A DNA stretch of 64,000 nucleotides from Raphanus sativus. Lineage: Eukaryota; Streptophyta; Magnoliopsida; Brassicales; Brassicaceae. Location of the stretch: assembly GCF_000801105.2 (NCBI RefSeq), contig NC_079512.1:38705848-38769847 (forward strand), in the 5' to 3' direction. Position numbers and translations under genes: made by a program. The stretch's first letter is position 1. Each line of letters begins with the position of its first letter. A model generated the notes under the pieces. It did no database searches and was not told the origin of the DNA. It worked only from the letters and a program-made list of their open reading frames with translations. Of this stretch, positions 10,241 to 23,329 are shown piece by piece.

Positions 10241-13200
10241 ATGAGATTTGGTAAAGAGAAGATGATTTTGCAGAATATAGCTTCTTCGTCGATGATCTGT
10301 TTCCTTCTGTTGCTTCTTCTTCCAAGGTGAGTTTATTTTTATCTTCATGATATTTACGTTACGGTCAAACCTACACATTCACATATATAAACATCTATGT
10401 ATGTGCACAAAGCTCACAAGTTTCTCTAATCTCATGCATATTTTCGTTTGTTTGTTTGGCAACAACTGTGATTTTTGTTTGTCGTTTTAAAAGATCATAG
10501 ATTTTGACATAGAAAATTTGATTAACCAAAAAGTCTTTGAAGGTAATACAATTATTTGTTTTGTGTCTAATTAACACTAGAACTAAACCCTAATCTCTAT
10601 CATCCGTCATAATTAACTCCGTTAGCTGTATATATGCAACTGCACCGAGCGTTTTCAATTCAATGCATTGACGTTATTTAGTTGTGATTATTGAACTCTT
10701 ACAGGAATGGAATAAGTGCAAGAGCTCCAACAGTGCAGCAGATAAGAAGCAGACATGGAACTAGAGAGGTATATACAACATGTCTTTTGATCAATGATTA
10801 TATATATGCTAAATAAATTATATAACCTTTTTCAGGTGGTAGTGGACAATGGGATTATCAGAGTCAGTTTCTCTAGTCCTCAAGGACTTATAACTAGCAT
10901 CAAATACAAAGGAATCGATAATGTTCTTAACCCACGTGTCCGAACTCGAGGGTGATTATTTAGTATTCCATAAACTTTTTTTTTCACTTATATTGATTTT
11001 AGTATATAAAAGTAAGCCTGCTTAATTAATTCTGGTGTACTGTTAGGTATTGGGACATAACATGGCAAGGAGAAAACATTCGGGGCTTGGATGGGTAAGT
11101 AAATACTTAGTTTAAAATTTTGTCTGAAATTGTCAGTTGGACAAGTATTTAATAAAGCTAAACACATGTTTACAATCACAGAGCATGTATCTACTTTGCT
11201 CGGTTTAACAGTTTGTTTTTTTCAAAAAGAATATTTAATCTTCATAATTTATTAACTCTGTTTTTCATTGTTTATCAGAATTGAAGGAACCAACTTTAGA
11301 ATTATAACTCAAAACGAAGAACAAGTGGAGATTTCATTCTCAAGAACATGGAATGGTGGTTCTAAACATATTCCACTAAATATAGATAAAAGGTATATTA
11401 TACGAACAAATACGTCAGGAATCTACGCATACGGAGTCTTCGAGAGACTTTCCGAATGGCCAGAAGTCGAGATGGGTCAAGTTCGAATAGTATTCAAACT
11501 CAACACTGATAGGTATTTAATACGTTTTCATTATAAGAAAAATCAACGATGTTCATGTTATTTGTTTGATATACACAATTTTGTTTATATTTGGTGTTGT
11601 TTTTATATATTTGTAGATTCCGTTACATGGTGGTGGCAGATAATCGGCAAAGACAAATGCCAACTGACAATGACCGTGACATCCACCGTGGCCATGCCAA
11701 GGCTCTTGCTTACAAAGAGGCTGTACAATTGACTCGTCCTAATGACATTAGGTTCAAAAACCAGGTAACTATTTATATATGGAATTTTATTTTAAATATA
11801 ATATAGGATGGATACGGGATAGAATTTTTTTTTAAAAAAGAAGTTATATGGTTCAGCAAATCGGATTGCTAATCTTAATTTGTTATTCCATACAAAATCT
11901 CTAATATTTGAATGTTTGAATTGAATGGTATATAGGTGGATGATAAATACCAGTACTCATGTGAGGTCAAGGACAACAAGGTGCATGGTTGGATCTCGAC
12001 CAAGTCCCATGTCGGTTTCTGGCTCATCTCCCCGAGTGGCGAATACCGCTCGGGTGGACCTAGCAAGCAGGAGCTCACGTCTCACGTCGGTCCCACGGCC
12101 ATCACCGTAAGGATTGATCCAGAACTACTTACTCTTAGATTTCAAAACTAATTAGAAAAACACGATTATAGTTTTTCTAAAATTTAATCAATCAATCTTA
12201 ATAATGCAGAGCTTTACAAGCGGACATTATGTTGGTCGAGACATGGAGACAAGGTACAAAACTGATGAAGCGTGGAAAAAGGTCATGGGACCTGTTTTCA
12301 TTTACTTAAACTCTGATTCTACTGGCAATAATCCACGACATTCATTATGGGAAGATGCTAAACGACAGGTTACTAATTTTGTTATAAGATATTGTTTTCT
12401 TATATTTGTATCTAATTTATTTACGTAACGTAAAGGAATGGACGTTAATTTCGTTATAATAATCTCCAGACTGAAGAGGAAGTTCAAGCCTGGCCGTATG
12501 ATTTTGTAGCATCCTCTGACTTTCCTTCTCGTCAAGAAAGAGGAACTGTTACCGGTCGGCTCTTAGTCAACGACAGGTACATTACTTTTGAACAGTTATT
12601 TACTTTGACCTTTTACTAATATTTTTCTTTTGGTAAACGTTTTCAGATTCTTGACTCCGGCACAATCTGCATACATCGGTTTAGCACCGCCCGGAGAAGC
12701 TGGTTCATGGCAGACAAATACTAAGGTATATTATTACTACTCTTTGATGCATTTTCTTTAAATTCGATTTCACTTATTAAATTACACATATTGATCGTTA
12801 TTATTATTTTTTTCCAGGGATATCAATTTTGGACACATACGAACGAAACCGGATATTTCACGATTGACAACGTTAGACCGGGAACTTACAATCTGTACGG
12901 ATGGGTTCCCGGTTTTATCGAAGATTTTCAATACCAAAACCGTGTTGACATAGCTGCGGGTTCACAGATAAGTCTCGACAGAGTCGTGTTCAAGCCTCCG
13001 AGGAATGGTCCAACGCTGTGGGAGATTGGTGTACCGGATAGAACCGCTAGAGAATACTTTGTACCGGAACCATACAAGGATACAATGAATCCCTTATACC
13101 TAAACCACACTGATAAGTAAGCCTTCAATCCTCATGATCCCGGTTCCAACACCGGGTTTGGTTCTAACGATTCCGGTTTGCTTTTTGTTCCACAGGTTTA

Positions 13201-13750
13201 GGCAGTATGGGTTATGGCAACGATACACAGAGTTATATCCAAATCATGATCTCGTCTACACAGTTGGAGTTAGTAACTACAGTCAAGACTGGTTCTACGC
13301 TCATGTCACAAGGTAAAGATATTATATAATCAAAAAAGGTTTTCTAATCAGTCTTTTAACATTTGAATTCGATTCCTTTTATGCAGGAACATAGATAAGT
13401 CGACCTATGTACCAACGACATGGCAGATTGTGTTTCAACTTCCATACGTGAACTGGCGAGGTAGCTACACATTGCAACTAGCTTTAGCCTCGGCGGCACG
13501 AGCTAACTTACAAGTCCGGTTCAACAACGAATACTCAAGACCATTACTCTCAACGGGTAACATCGGAAGAGATAATGCTATAGCTAGACATGGAATCCAT
13601 GGAGTCTATAGGCTCTACACCATCAATGTTCCTGGAAGGTTACTAAGAACCGGGACCAACACTATTTATCTACGTCAAGCTAAAGCGACGGGACCTTTCG
13701 AAGGTCTTATGTATGACTACATTCGTCTTGAAGCGCCTTCCAGAGCTTAG
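10241..13750 (+). CDS. Rhamnogalacturonan lyase (polysaccharide lyase family 4)
   Basis: Thirteen exons (10241-10326, 10705-10768, 10836-10951, 11047-11094, 11279-11512, 11617-11764, 11936-12106, 12210-12368, 12470-12576, 12647-12725, 12818-13116, 13196-13312, 13387-13750) give 663 residues with every junction in phase. A signal peptide is likely (hydrophobic SSMICFLLLLLLP at about 15-28), consistent with secretion to the wall. The N-terminal catalytic beta-sandwich carries NRQRQMPTDNDR and GHAKALAYKEAVQL; a fibronectin-III-like middle (YQFWTHTNETGYFTIDNVRPGTYNLYGW) and a C-terminal carbohydrate-binding-like part (WQIVFQLPYV...MYDYIRLEA) follow. PL4 enzymes cleave the rhamnose-galacturonate backbone of pectin by beta-elimination. 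Position fits At4g38030. The gene appears intact. The next gene is convergent, 189 bp away. Confidence 0.93.
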
Positions 13751-13939
13751 ATTCACACACTAGTTCATATTTAGTTTTTATTTAATTATTTCTTTTACAA
13801 AATTGTTAGGAGAATAAATTTTGTACATACTTTTGAGATTTACTGATTATGATATTCTTTTTTTTTCTTTCTAAATAATGAAATTTTCATGGTTTATTAT
13901 AGCATTATGAGATTTATAAGTGGTCAACTTTTTATATAT

Positions 13940-15200
13940 TCATTGAAGCATGAATAAGAAAATGCCACCAGCAACCGATACATTAAGAGATTCAAACTCA
14001 CCTTCCATGGGAATGCTCACAAGCTCACACACTTGTCTTGATTGCTCAGACAAACCGTGCCCTTCACTACCTAAGATCAAGCATAAAGGCTTGTCTGCTA
14101 AAGATTGAGCAAACTCTAAGGAAAGTTTGGAGACTGGTTTCTGAGTAGTAGTACTCGCTGGATGACCAGCCAATAGCTTCATCTGAAACTCACGTTGTAG
14201 AAGCTGAAGGTGGTTCCAGTTACCAGAAACTAATGGGAGTTGAAAGGAAGCACCTCGGCTTGCTCGCAGAGCTTTGTCGTTGAATGGATCACAACAACCA
14301 GGAAGCAGAAATGCTCCATCCTATTCAAAAAAACATTAACACAAAGATATAATGATGATTCTCATTAGCAGACTTGAGAAGATAAGGCTGATCATTTTTG
14401 GTACCCAATTAAAAGCCATAGCTGATCTGATTAACGTGCCAAGGTTCCCAGGGTCCTGCAAATGATCATTATTACACTCTAGAGGTATCAGAACAATCTA
14501 AGCAAGAGGAGATAGCTAAAACCTGTATGTTGTCAAGAACAAGAACCCGGTGAGCAGAAGGGAACCACTTCTCACAATCTCTTGTTATGATCATGTCTTC
14601 ATCATCATCTTCCAGATCGATGAAGCTGCTAGGGATTCTCATCAAGGCAACGGCTTCAACAGATTCAGCAGACTGCACTCCGGAGAGTTTCTTCATCACT
14701 AAAGAACTAACTCGAACAATGCGTATACTTAGACTCTCTAACCCTAGTGGAATCTGAGCTTCCTCGTGGAGAAGAAGACAGTCAATCTCAGTGGCGACTC
14801 CTTGCTTGTTCGTTTGGAACAAACATACTTCCCTGTCATCAAAGTCATCTCCTTTAATTTCAATCAAACATTAAACAAAAAAAAAGGAGATTACTTTCTT
14901 CAACTACCTGATTGGGATAGCTCCGACGACGAGAACAGAGCCGTGAGCGTGGCGGTAAGAGGCGATTTGGCGGAGCTTCGAGCAGTGTTTGACAAAAGGG
15001 TTTGAAGTGCTGGTGATGGAATCCACGTGAGACGGTAACGAAACCATCTTCGCCGGAGATTTGTCTGTGAGATCATCGGGATGGTTAATCTGGATATGGG
15101 TTCGGGCTGATGAAGCTCGGAGCTTCGGAAGTGAGGTTTTGATTTCGAATGGAAGACGTGGGGACAGAGCTGGTGTAGCGAAAGCACATCCGCAATGCAT
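13940..15200 (-). CDS. SpoU-type (SPOUT) tRNA/rRNA 2'-O-methyltransferase
   Basis: Four exons on the minus strand (15200-14908, 14832-14523, 14455-14405, 14320-13940) give 344 residues. The Ser/Arg-rich, acid-poor N-terminus ([20 protein letters not shown]) looks like an organellar transit peptide. All three SPOUT motifs are present near the C-terminus: motif 1 [12 protein letters not shown], motif 2 [13 protein letters not shown] and motif 3 [17 protein letters not shown], which together form the knotted S-adenosylmethionine site. The long N-terminal part with [12 protein letters not shown] matches the substrate-binding L30e-like domain of TrmH relatives. Substrate base is unknown; organellar rRNA or tRNA is likely by family. 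Corresponds to At4g38020. The exon-2 acceptor was set at 14833/14832 because only it keeps the frame. Confidence 0.9.
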
Positions 15201-15964
15201 TTTTTGTTGTCTTCTCCGGTGGTGAAGTCAGCGGAGAAGATGACTGTTCCTCCGGGGAAGCTACAGATAATCCATATTATGAATAAAAAGCCCATTATAT
15301 TAAGGTCTTGGCCCAATAAGGGCCTTTATTTCTCGGCCTTCTTAAAACGATGCCAGTTGAACCGGACGTTAATGGAGCTTCATAAAGAGAGACTGGATTA
15401 AAAAATTTCCGTTTGACTTAATATTAGATATGGAGAAGATACTGGCGTTTATGTGTTAATGTTTAACATTCTTTTGTTAATAATAGTCTTAATAGAAGAT
15501 GGAATGATAATATTTTGCTAAGATTAGGAGATTGATGAAGGTAAAAGCCATCTCAAAAGGTTCCAGGATCAAGTGATATAATACGTTTTTAGTTGGCATA
15601 GGGCAGTGATGATGGATGTATGATCGATGAGAATGTCTTTTACATACATAAGAGAGTTCATGAGTTTCTCGCTTTTCTCTGCCTAAAGCTGAACTTGTCC
15701 TCTTCTACTTCACGTTCCTCTTGCTTCTTCATCTTATTATATGTATATATAATATCATAAATTATAAATAAAAATATATATATGCTGTCATGTTAAGCAG
15801 TTACATGCATATGAATATTATCAGTTATCAAGCAAATTGTTATGTTGAAAATGACTACAAGAGGGGAAACTTAATATTACTAATTTGTAATTCATCCATA
15901 GCTTCTGAAAGCTAGCTACAATATTAGAGACTAGCAATGGTAATGACATTGAGAATTGAATGAG
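15201..15964. other. Intergenic between the SpoU gene and DOF4.7
   Basis: No gene seen. From memory, Arabidopsis carries a pentatricopeptide gene (At4g38010) between these two genes; no PPR-like reading frame exists here, so it has been lost or moved. A TATATATAATATCATAAATT stretch near 15747 is low-complexity AT. Confidence 0.5.
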
Positions 15965-16687
15965 TTAGGGCATAGAATTATTAGGATTATGGTACCAACT
16001 TCCCAAATTAACCTCACGATCATCATTGTTTTCATTGATGCCACAAGCTGCTGCTCCTCCCATGGCGGATCTATCGAAAGCCCACTCCGTTGTCGCCGTC
16101 GAAGGAGTAAGTAGCTCAGCGTTATGAAACATAACCGGTGGAGAATCTTGTTGAAACATGGAAGCGATGAGCCTCTGTTGCTGAAGCTTCTGGTGCAAGT
16201 CTTGGTTTAAAGAACTCAAAGACTCGATAGAAGAAGATGCAAGATTGTAGTTAGGATCTAACGGAAACATGTAGCCGGAGAATCCACCTGAAAACGCCAT
16301 TGCAGGAGGGTCTATATGTGCTCTGTTCATACGAAACCCATCAGCAAGCTCGTGATACGACAATGGCGCCGCAATCGGAGGAGGAGAAGACATGACTTGG
16401 AGGCTAGAAGGCTTGTTCTTGTTTCTGGTTGAGCCACCGATGGGGACGTTACGTAGGGCTCCGCCACGTGTCCAGTAACGGCGACAGTTTTTGCAGTAGT
16501 GACGTGGCTGAGATAAGCTGTAGTTGTTGTAGTAACAGAACTTGGTGTTGACGGAATCACACCTCGGACACTTAAGTACCGGCTGCGCCGCCGGAGATGG
16601 TCCCATGCGACTGATCTGATGTGGTGGCTTCTTGATCCTCAGTGGTTTGAAGCTGGTGGTGTGGCTCTGATGGGATGAAGGCATCAT
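15965..16687 (-). CDS. DOF4.7: Dof zinc-finger transcription factor DOF4.7
   Basis: Single exon of 240 residues. The Dof finger begins at about residue 39: CPRC, 21 residues including [15 protein letters not shown], then CKNC, giving the CX2CX21CX2C zinc site, followed by [22 protein letters not shown]. The basic stretch [10 protein letters not shown] lies just before the finger. The C-terminal half is rich in Ser, Gln and Asn (QKLQQQR), as in activation or interaction regions. Dof proteins bind AAAG cores; Arabidopsis DOF4.7 is reported to restrain floral-organ abscission by repressing a polygalacturonase gene. Two consecutive ATG codons (16687 and 16684) are possible starts; the first is used. 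A run of TATATATATA around 16770 could be its TATA region. Confidence 0.92.
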   Translation of the reverse strand: MMPSSHQSHTTSFKPLRIKKPPHQISRMGPSPAAQPVLKCPRCDSVNTKFCYYNNYSLSQPRHYCKNCRRYWTRGGALRNVPIGGSTRNKNKPSSLQVMSSPPPIAAPLSYHELADGFRMNRAHIDPPAMAFSGGFSGYMFPLDPNYNLASSSIESLSSLNQDLHQKLQQQRLIASMFQQDSPPVMFHNAELLTPSTATTEWAFDRSAMGGAAACGINENNDDREVNLGSWYHNPNNSMP

Positions 16688-17113
16688 GAATTCTTAAGGA
16701 GAGATGATGCAATATAGGGGCAAGAGTGAGAGAGAGACTCGGGTCTTGTGATTTTTATGAATCTTCATGTGTATATATATACATGAACACACAGATGTAT
16801 ATAAAATTGTTGTGACATGCATGCCTATTACATCATATTATTTAAATATTCTTTTCTAAAGTTTCCAATACAAACATGTAAAACCAAGTGTATAGTCTAT
16901 TCAAAAATGGTTACAACTTACAAGTGTGTAGTCTATTTAAATTTGGTTACAACTTAAGTGTATACTTAAAACCAAGTTCACGTAACTAAGTAAAATTACA
17001 TAGATGAGTCTCTGCTGAATGTTATACTATTCGTTTTTTCTCATCAAACGGTTGATCTTAATGTTATACCATTCAAAGACGAATAGCATTCGTTATTATT
17101 AATTAATAATACA
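16688..17113. other. DOF4.7 upstream region
   Basis: AT-rich, with a TATATATATAC run about 85 bases before the start codon and two copies of a GTGTATAGTCTATT / GTGTAGTCTATTT motif near 16889 and 16925. No coding sequence. Confidence 0.4.
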
Positions 17114-18258
17114 CTAGATCATGACCCGCTCGACCGAGCGGGAGTCAATTTTCTTTTTTATCTTTGTTCTTACTAAATGTTATATATGATCGCAATGTGT
17201 ATTAATATAAAATTTTGATAAATAACAATGTGTACTAATGTGTTTAAATAAGCAATGTGTTTAATTACTAAATCTGATTTTTAAAATTTATGATAACGTA
17301 AAGTAGATTTTTTATATTATTTAAAATTTATAGTGCTATATATTTTGTATTTTCAACATTTATCATACAAAACTTACATTGGGGTATTATTTATATGAAA
17401 ATATGTGTAACATAATATATTTATATATTATATAAACATATGCACATCCGCACGGGTTTTATTTTTAAAATATATTCTATATTGTTTAGTTTTATGTAGT
17501 ATCGAGTTTGTATAATTCAATTTTTTGTTTAAAGAACAATATCAAAACTTTCTTTCGTATGTAAAAATAACACTTTGCAAGCGCGAGTTGTGTTTTTTAT
17601 TGTAACACAAAATTTTATATAAAACTTATGTTTTTTGTACATTACGAAATTTAATTTTTTAAAATAATTATTACGTAATTTCAAAGTGAATTTTATCTCT
17701 AAAGTCTAATATATTTTGTGTGTAATGGTTCAAAGCGTTTTCAATATATATTATATTTCAGTTTGGTTTGTTTTTAGTATTATTGTATAAGTATAATACT
17801 ATACAATATTACTATTTTCTATACAATATATGAAGCTATGTGTTATTTGTTTTAGAAAGTAGATTAGGCCCAACGTAGTTATAAGAATAGTCATAAAGAA
17901 TCTTTATGTATATGTCTATGACTTATCTACCTAATGTTATTAGTACTAATAAAATTAATATGGCCAATGAAAGTATACTGATCAATTTAAAATGAATTGT
18001 ATAGGGTAATTATAGTACAATTAATATTTTTAATATTCTTAGTATATATCTTATCTAAATCGACATGTAATAAATGTAAAAATCATATATGGAATATAGA
18101 CAAAAAGAAGAACTGTATTTAAAGAAATACATCAATGCAAAATTAGACTATGGTACGTATTATATATAAAGAATGTGACATTTAATTTAAATATATGAGG
18201 TACACTTTTAAAAATCCACCTAGAAAAAGTTGTAATGTTCCTGTTTTAATAAGATAGA
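17114..18258 (-). mobile_element. Non-autonomous Helitron 2
   Basis: Read on the minus strand the element starts TCTATCTTATTAAAACAG (from 18258) and ends with a perfect 8-bp hairpin CCCGCTCG-gt-CGAGCGGG (17125-17142), then GTCATGAT and CTAG (17114-17117). The flanks on that strand are A and T, as for Helitrons. The 5' end is nearly the same as in Helitrons 1 and 4, but the 3' hairpin differs. No coding capacity. Confidence 0.8.
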
Positions 18259-20820
18259 TAGTTTTAAATATTAGACATAAGCGGTGATAGCGATTGATGC
18301 GGTTTAACAGCAAGGACCTCTCAATTCATATGTGTCACCGTTCACTTGTTTGTACCACACGATCAGATTTGTCTTTTCTTTATTTCAATAAAGCATATAT
18401 ACAAACGACAATTGTGAAGTTACTTGTATCCACCTCATTGGTTAACTTCTCTACCACGATTAGACTTGTTATGTGAATCTATTTGTCAAAGAGATACTGA
18501 GGCTGATCTTCGGTTGATAAATTCACCATTCCCAGTTATCTAATAACATCATTCTAAGAGTTTACACAAATACATGTATACCTATGGTTACATATACACA
18601 TTGTTCAATGTGGGATAACTCATTCCGTCGAGGATAGTTTACCTTGAAGGGGGTTGAATCATTTGTATGTATCACTCATGATTATGAAAATATCTCTTAT
18701 AGTAGTATACTATGAAGGACAAGATAATGTCAATCTAGGGAAGAGAGAAGTGAGGTAAAAGGTACGAGGTAAAAGAAAGAGAAGCCATATCAAGGAGTGG
18801 AGTGCTTCGCATTGGGAACAAACTCGAACTTCACTGTCTCCTCTCTTGCTGGAAGCAAACAATACACAAGTCGTACACTTCATTTATTATCCTCTTTGAC
18901 TTTTCACTTACATTGTTCCTCCATCCAATATGATTATATATTGATTTTCTTATATGTATAACTATTAGACTAGATGGTTTCCAATCTAAAAATTTACGAC
19001 AACCATATCAATCGCAAACTAATAGCGCCACATATGTATCTTCAACTAATAGAACAAATGATTTTTTTTATGTTACCCATTCAGTTTCAGTTTAATTGTC
19101 ATTGTACAATAATTTTTTTTATTTTAAAATAAATATCGTTTTACAATTTCAATTAAAAAATTATCAATAATATTTTCCAGTTTATTTTTATATTGGTTAA
19201 AATATGATTACATACATAGATAACAATGTTTTTGTTTTAAAAATATGCAAAATATAATATTTTCATAATCTATGTGTAGAAACTTATATAACAATTAATA
19301 TAAAAAGTATGAAATATAAAATAGGCAATAAATTCCAGAACAAATATGTAAGTAGCTAATATTATTAATCTATTATACATGTCTCGATCAGTACAAAAAA
19401 AATGTTTCGAACGAAAAAGAAAAAAATATACTCTATTTTGACTGGTGACCATTCTGGAATCAAGAGGAACAAATAAAAAAGAAATATAAAGAAATGAAAT
19501 TATAAAAATAAAAAGAAATTGTTGTTTCATTTTAAATTTTATAAGAAATAATTTTATTTTTCTACAAAAAAAAGAATGACAGAAAAAAAATATTCACATA
19601 TTTTCTTCCTCGTCCTTTTTTTGGTCACCATTTAAATGCCCAGTGACAACTTTCAGACGAGATGTTACTTGTTATAAGGATAAAAGGCCTTTCGACTGAA
19701 GGTGTAGTAATGGGCCCTTAATTGGGCTAAACCTTTTTCTTCTTAATTAATCTTGGGTCCTTCGTTAAAAAAGACTGAAGGTATATTTAAAACGTGTTTT
19801 TCTTTCCAATATGTCGTTCTTCGAGAATTCGAGTCTATATAAATTTCAAATTCAGAGCGTAACTAAAAATCCATAAAAGATTATGGACCTCGTTAAACCA
19901 CGTATTAATTATTCTTTTCCCACTCTCACGTGGTTCCCATCTTCTACACCGACAAGTCTGTACGCCAGAGCAGCTACGAGCGTTTAGGAAGGCCTATTTT
20001 CCCATTTTATTCGTATAAATTAAACTGAATAAGTTTAAAAGAACAAACCTCATTAGTTACTTCAATATGATTTTATCGTTGTCTTGTATTGCGTGCCGGT
20101 TCTTGTTGTCTATATCAAATAGTTGAGCTATGTCTTCCAATCGTATTTGCTTTGCTCCCATATAGTTCGTTCACATAACATACTCCTAACTAAAACGGTT
20201 TACACTGTTCAGATACATGCACTTGAATAGTACTCCAAAATTGTTTTCTTTCCCAGCCTAAACCTATAGTTCGAATTTAACTTTCCCAAAAAATCTTACT
20301 AATATAGCTAGCACATAATAAAATTCAAGTTGTTTCAGTTGAAAATCACAGTAGTAGATACAGACTAAGCCTTCACCAAACAAACTCGGAACTTATTAGA
20401 CAAACTAAACAAGGAAAAAAAAACGTTTTCAGGGAATTAATTAAGTTTTTATGCTTTATAATTAAGGAATAGGATTCAATGTGTTGGCAACCTCAATCAC
20501 AAATCCCCACAATAATAAGGCTAGGTTCTCTCAAGTTGTTGACACATCAGACTTTTAGAGTGTTGAGAAATGGACATGTCATTAACTGAAAAAAACATTG
20601 AAAACCAGTTATAACATTTAGTTTGTCCATGTCATTGCCACTGTGTTCAACTCTTCTTCTTCATTCATTACGGTCTTCGACTTTTCCGAGGTTTACGAAA
20701 AAAAAAGTAAAATCAAATGAGTTTCTTCTCTCTCTCTCTCTATGTTTCACAGCTACTGCAACAGATCAGTCTTCATTGCTGCAAAGTCTCCTCCTCACGC
20801 CATAACAAAAACAAATAAAG
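18259..20820. other. Gene-free AT-rich intergenic DNA
   Basis: Between Helitron 2 and the decayed gene at 20.8 kb I see no coding frame of quality and no RNA gene. Short reading frames (such as 19530-19270 on the minus strand) are Phe/Ile/Tyr-rich translations of AT-rich DNA. Confidence 0.4.
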
Positions 20821-20822
20821 AA

Positions 20823-21553
20823 ATGTTGTTGGGTTCGGTCATGCCTTTTGTCAAGTATCATGCTTATTGTCACCGATACCTTCTTCTTCTTCTTCTTCCA
20901 CCTCGCCACAATTTCATTTCCTTAGATGTAGAAACGGACACCTCTTCTTCCTCCTCCTCCTCTTCCAATGTGTTTGAACCCATTGAGAAACCCATCTTTG
21001 AGCTCATAAGCGACGCGATTGATTCAATATAGAAAGAGACCGACTTGGTTGTGATTACGGACACAGATTCAACCGATTCGGGTCGGGTCCGGGTTGACCC
21101 GGTTCATGAAACCGAAGAATCCACCGTGAGCGATGCAGTAGTATCTCCACCACCGAAGAAAAAGCTAATCGAACAGATGGGTCTCCGTCTCTCCTTGGTC
21201 CACTGCTCAAAGCAATCGGCTTTCAATTCAATTTGATGACCAGCCTCGTAAAGTCTCCTCCTTTCGATCCCTTCACCACGTTCAAGCTCGCCAGACGATT
21301 CTTACTGACGCAAGTTTCCGTCTTTAGTGAAATTTTATTTCCAACTCTTAAGCTGAGTGGGTTTAAAGATACCAAACGTACGGTGAACGTTGCGTGCAAG
21401 TTCGGATGGGGTTTGTTTAGGGCCTTTTATGTTGGCGTTTTGCTGTATGGTCTCCCTCAATCTAGACCGGCTCTCTCAAACCGCTGGGGTTTTTCTGTCA
21501 AAGCAGATCGACTTGTACTTGGGAGATGGATACATCCGCCTTTCTCACCATGA
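20823..21553 (+). pseudogene. Decayed protein-coding gene, family not recognised
   Basis: A coding-like stretch in broken frames. The first part (from ATG 20823) reads MLLGSVMPFVKYHAYCHRYL, then a serine run and EPIEKPIFELISDAIDSI before a TAG at 21030-21032. The same frame continues after the stop with ITDTDSTDSGRVRVDPVHE and SPPPKKKLIEQM. Near 21180 the signal shifts to another frame (LLGPLLKAIGFQFNLMTSLV, then PPFDPFTTFKLARRFLLTQV and GLFRAFYVGVLLYGL) and stops at 21553. One internal stop plus at least one frameshift suggests a pseudogene of an acidic, Ser-rich protein with C-terminal hydrophobic segments. A spliced gene with a tiny intron is less likely, as no good GT-AG pair removes both lesions. 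Confidence 0.5.
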
Positions 21554-23329
21554 ACGGAGATCTAATGGAGTAAAGAGTTGAATTGTGATATGGATTGTAT
21601 TTTGGTCTCTCCTCCAAACGATAAGGGAAGAAGAAAGTGATAATGATAGATACGCTCTTGTCAGAAACTTGAAAGCACATGATTTTTTATTGTTAAGTGA
21701 TATCATGTAGTGGATCATTGTGTAAAATGGTATGAAGGTTTAAGGGTGAAGATGTTGGAGTTGCGCTCATCTCTTAAAATGGGTACATTATCGTGTAAAA
21801 TGGTACGAAGGATTACCGGCATTTGTTTTTTTCTTTTGTTATGTTACAGCACTTTCATGGATAGTCTTAGAAAGAAGTTATCTGCTCTGGTTTCGTATCT
21901 TCTTTCCCTCTATGGTGATGCTTCAAGATAGATTTGAAAGCGGGCAAAAATCGTTTTCAGTTTCTCATCCAGTCAGAATTTGTTGGCACCAGTGTGAAAG
22001 AAGCTGTAGCGACTGTGAGAAACGGCACGAGTTATGTGAAGTGTAGAAATTTCTGATACTAGATTCTTTTATTATGAGTGATTAGTTGGTTAAAATCTCC
22101 GTGAAGTAGATCTTGTATAACAAAAACATGGAAAAAAAAATATATATATAACACCAATATGTATTAAGTGGCGATAGAGCATGTAGATAACACAAGTTCT
22201 TTATTTAGTCTCTTTCTAGAGAGTTGATATTGATAGAAAAATAAAGTTAGTAGAAAGGCACATATACTTGATAAATGAATGTTTTGTTCTTATTAAGATT
22301 TTACCATCGTTTATTGGTTTGTTGAGCCAATAGCATGTAGTATTATAAAGTCCAACAATTATTTAGCTAATTAGAAATAGACGAAGATGGTGGAGGTGTA
22401 TAGATTTGCGAAGATATGTGTTTGGGGGAAAGGAAGTGAAAGGAAGCATCATGGTTAATAAAGTACTTCACAGACTACAAATGTTAAATCCTATTTCGGG
22501 TTTAAATATTCACCCTTTCTAACATTTATTTGTGTGTTGCATATTCACAGAATCTCTCAACCATTAAAATTACAAAGAAAAAGACAATATGAGAGGACAC
22601 AAATGTAGAACAAATAAGTTTTAAAAGGTTATAAGAAGTAACACTTTAGAAAATTTGCATAGGCCATGAAAGACTCATCATAATCGGATAAAGTAGAGGA
22701 ATTTTAGTTTTTTTTTAAATAGAGCAATTTAATTGTCGGGATCTAATTCGGTATTCAAACAATAAAAACTTAAAAAAAACTTGGAGAAAGAAACAGCATA
22801 AGTATATCGTTTGGAATGATTTAGTTTAAGTTCATCCTAAAACATGTTCAAGTAAAAGACATGGAGGATTTTATGAATTAAAGTTACATATTCATGTTGC
22901 ATAACTTGGAAGAAACAAACATACACAAAAGTCAGTGATATTCTTTTATTTTGAAGGTTTAACAATTTAAATGAAAATTTTTTTTTTAAGAAAACAATTT
23001 AGAAGCAAATACAATAAAGCATATACAGGAAAAATTCTATAAACTAATATCTGATTAATTAATAAATACATATTAATAAATTTATCGATTCTTAATTGGT
23101 TTTGTTAAAATATGACATATATCAATAAACTATTAAGATAATAATTGTTAGAAAACTCTATGTAAATATAGAGTCATATTAAAATAATAATTTTTATATA
23201 TAATGCTAATAATAAATTTTATTACTTCTTTATATTGATAAGGGGTATATTTTTGTTTTTTTAAGGTTTCATATTATTTAATAAAATTAAAACTAAAATA
23301 CATTTAAATTGTATGATGCATATTTCATA
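21554..23329. other. Gene-free intergenic DNA
   Basis: A 73-codon frame at 21710-21931 is the only notable one, and probably further remnant of the decayed gene upstream. The rest is increasingly AT-rich, with no mobile element ends seen before 23330. Confidence 0.4.
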
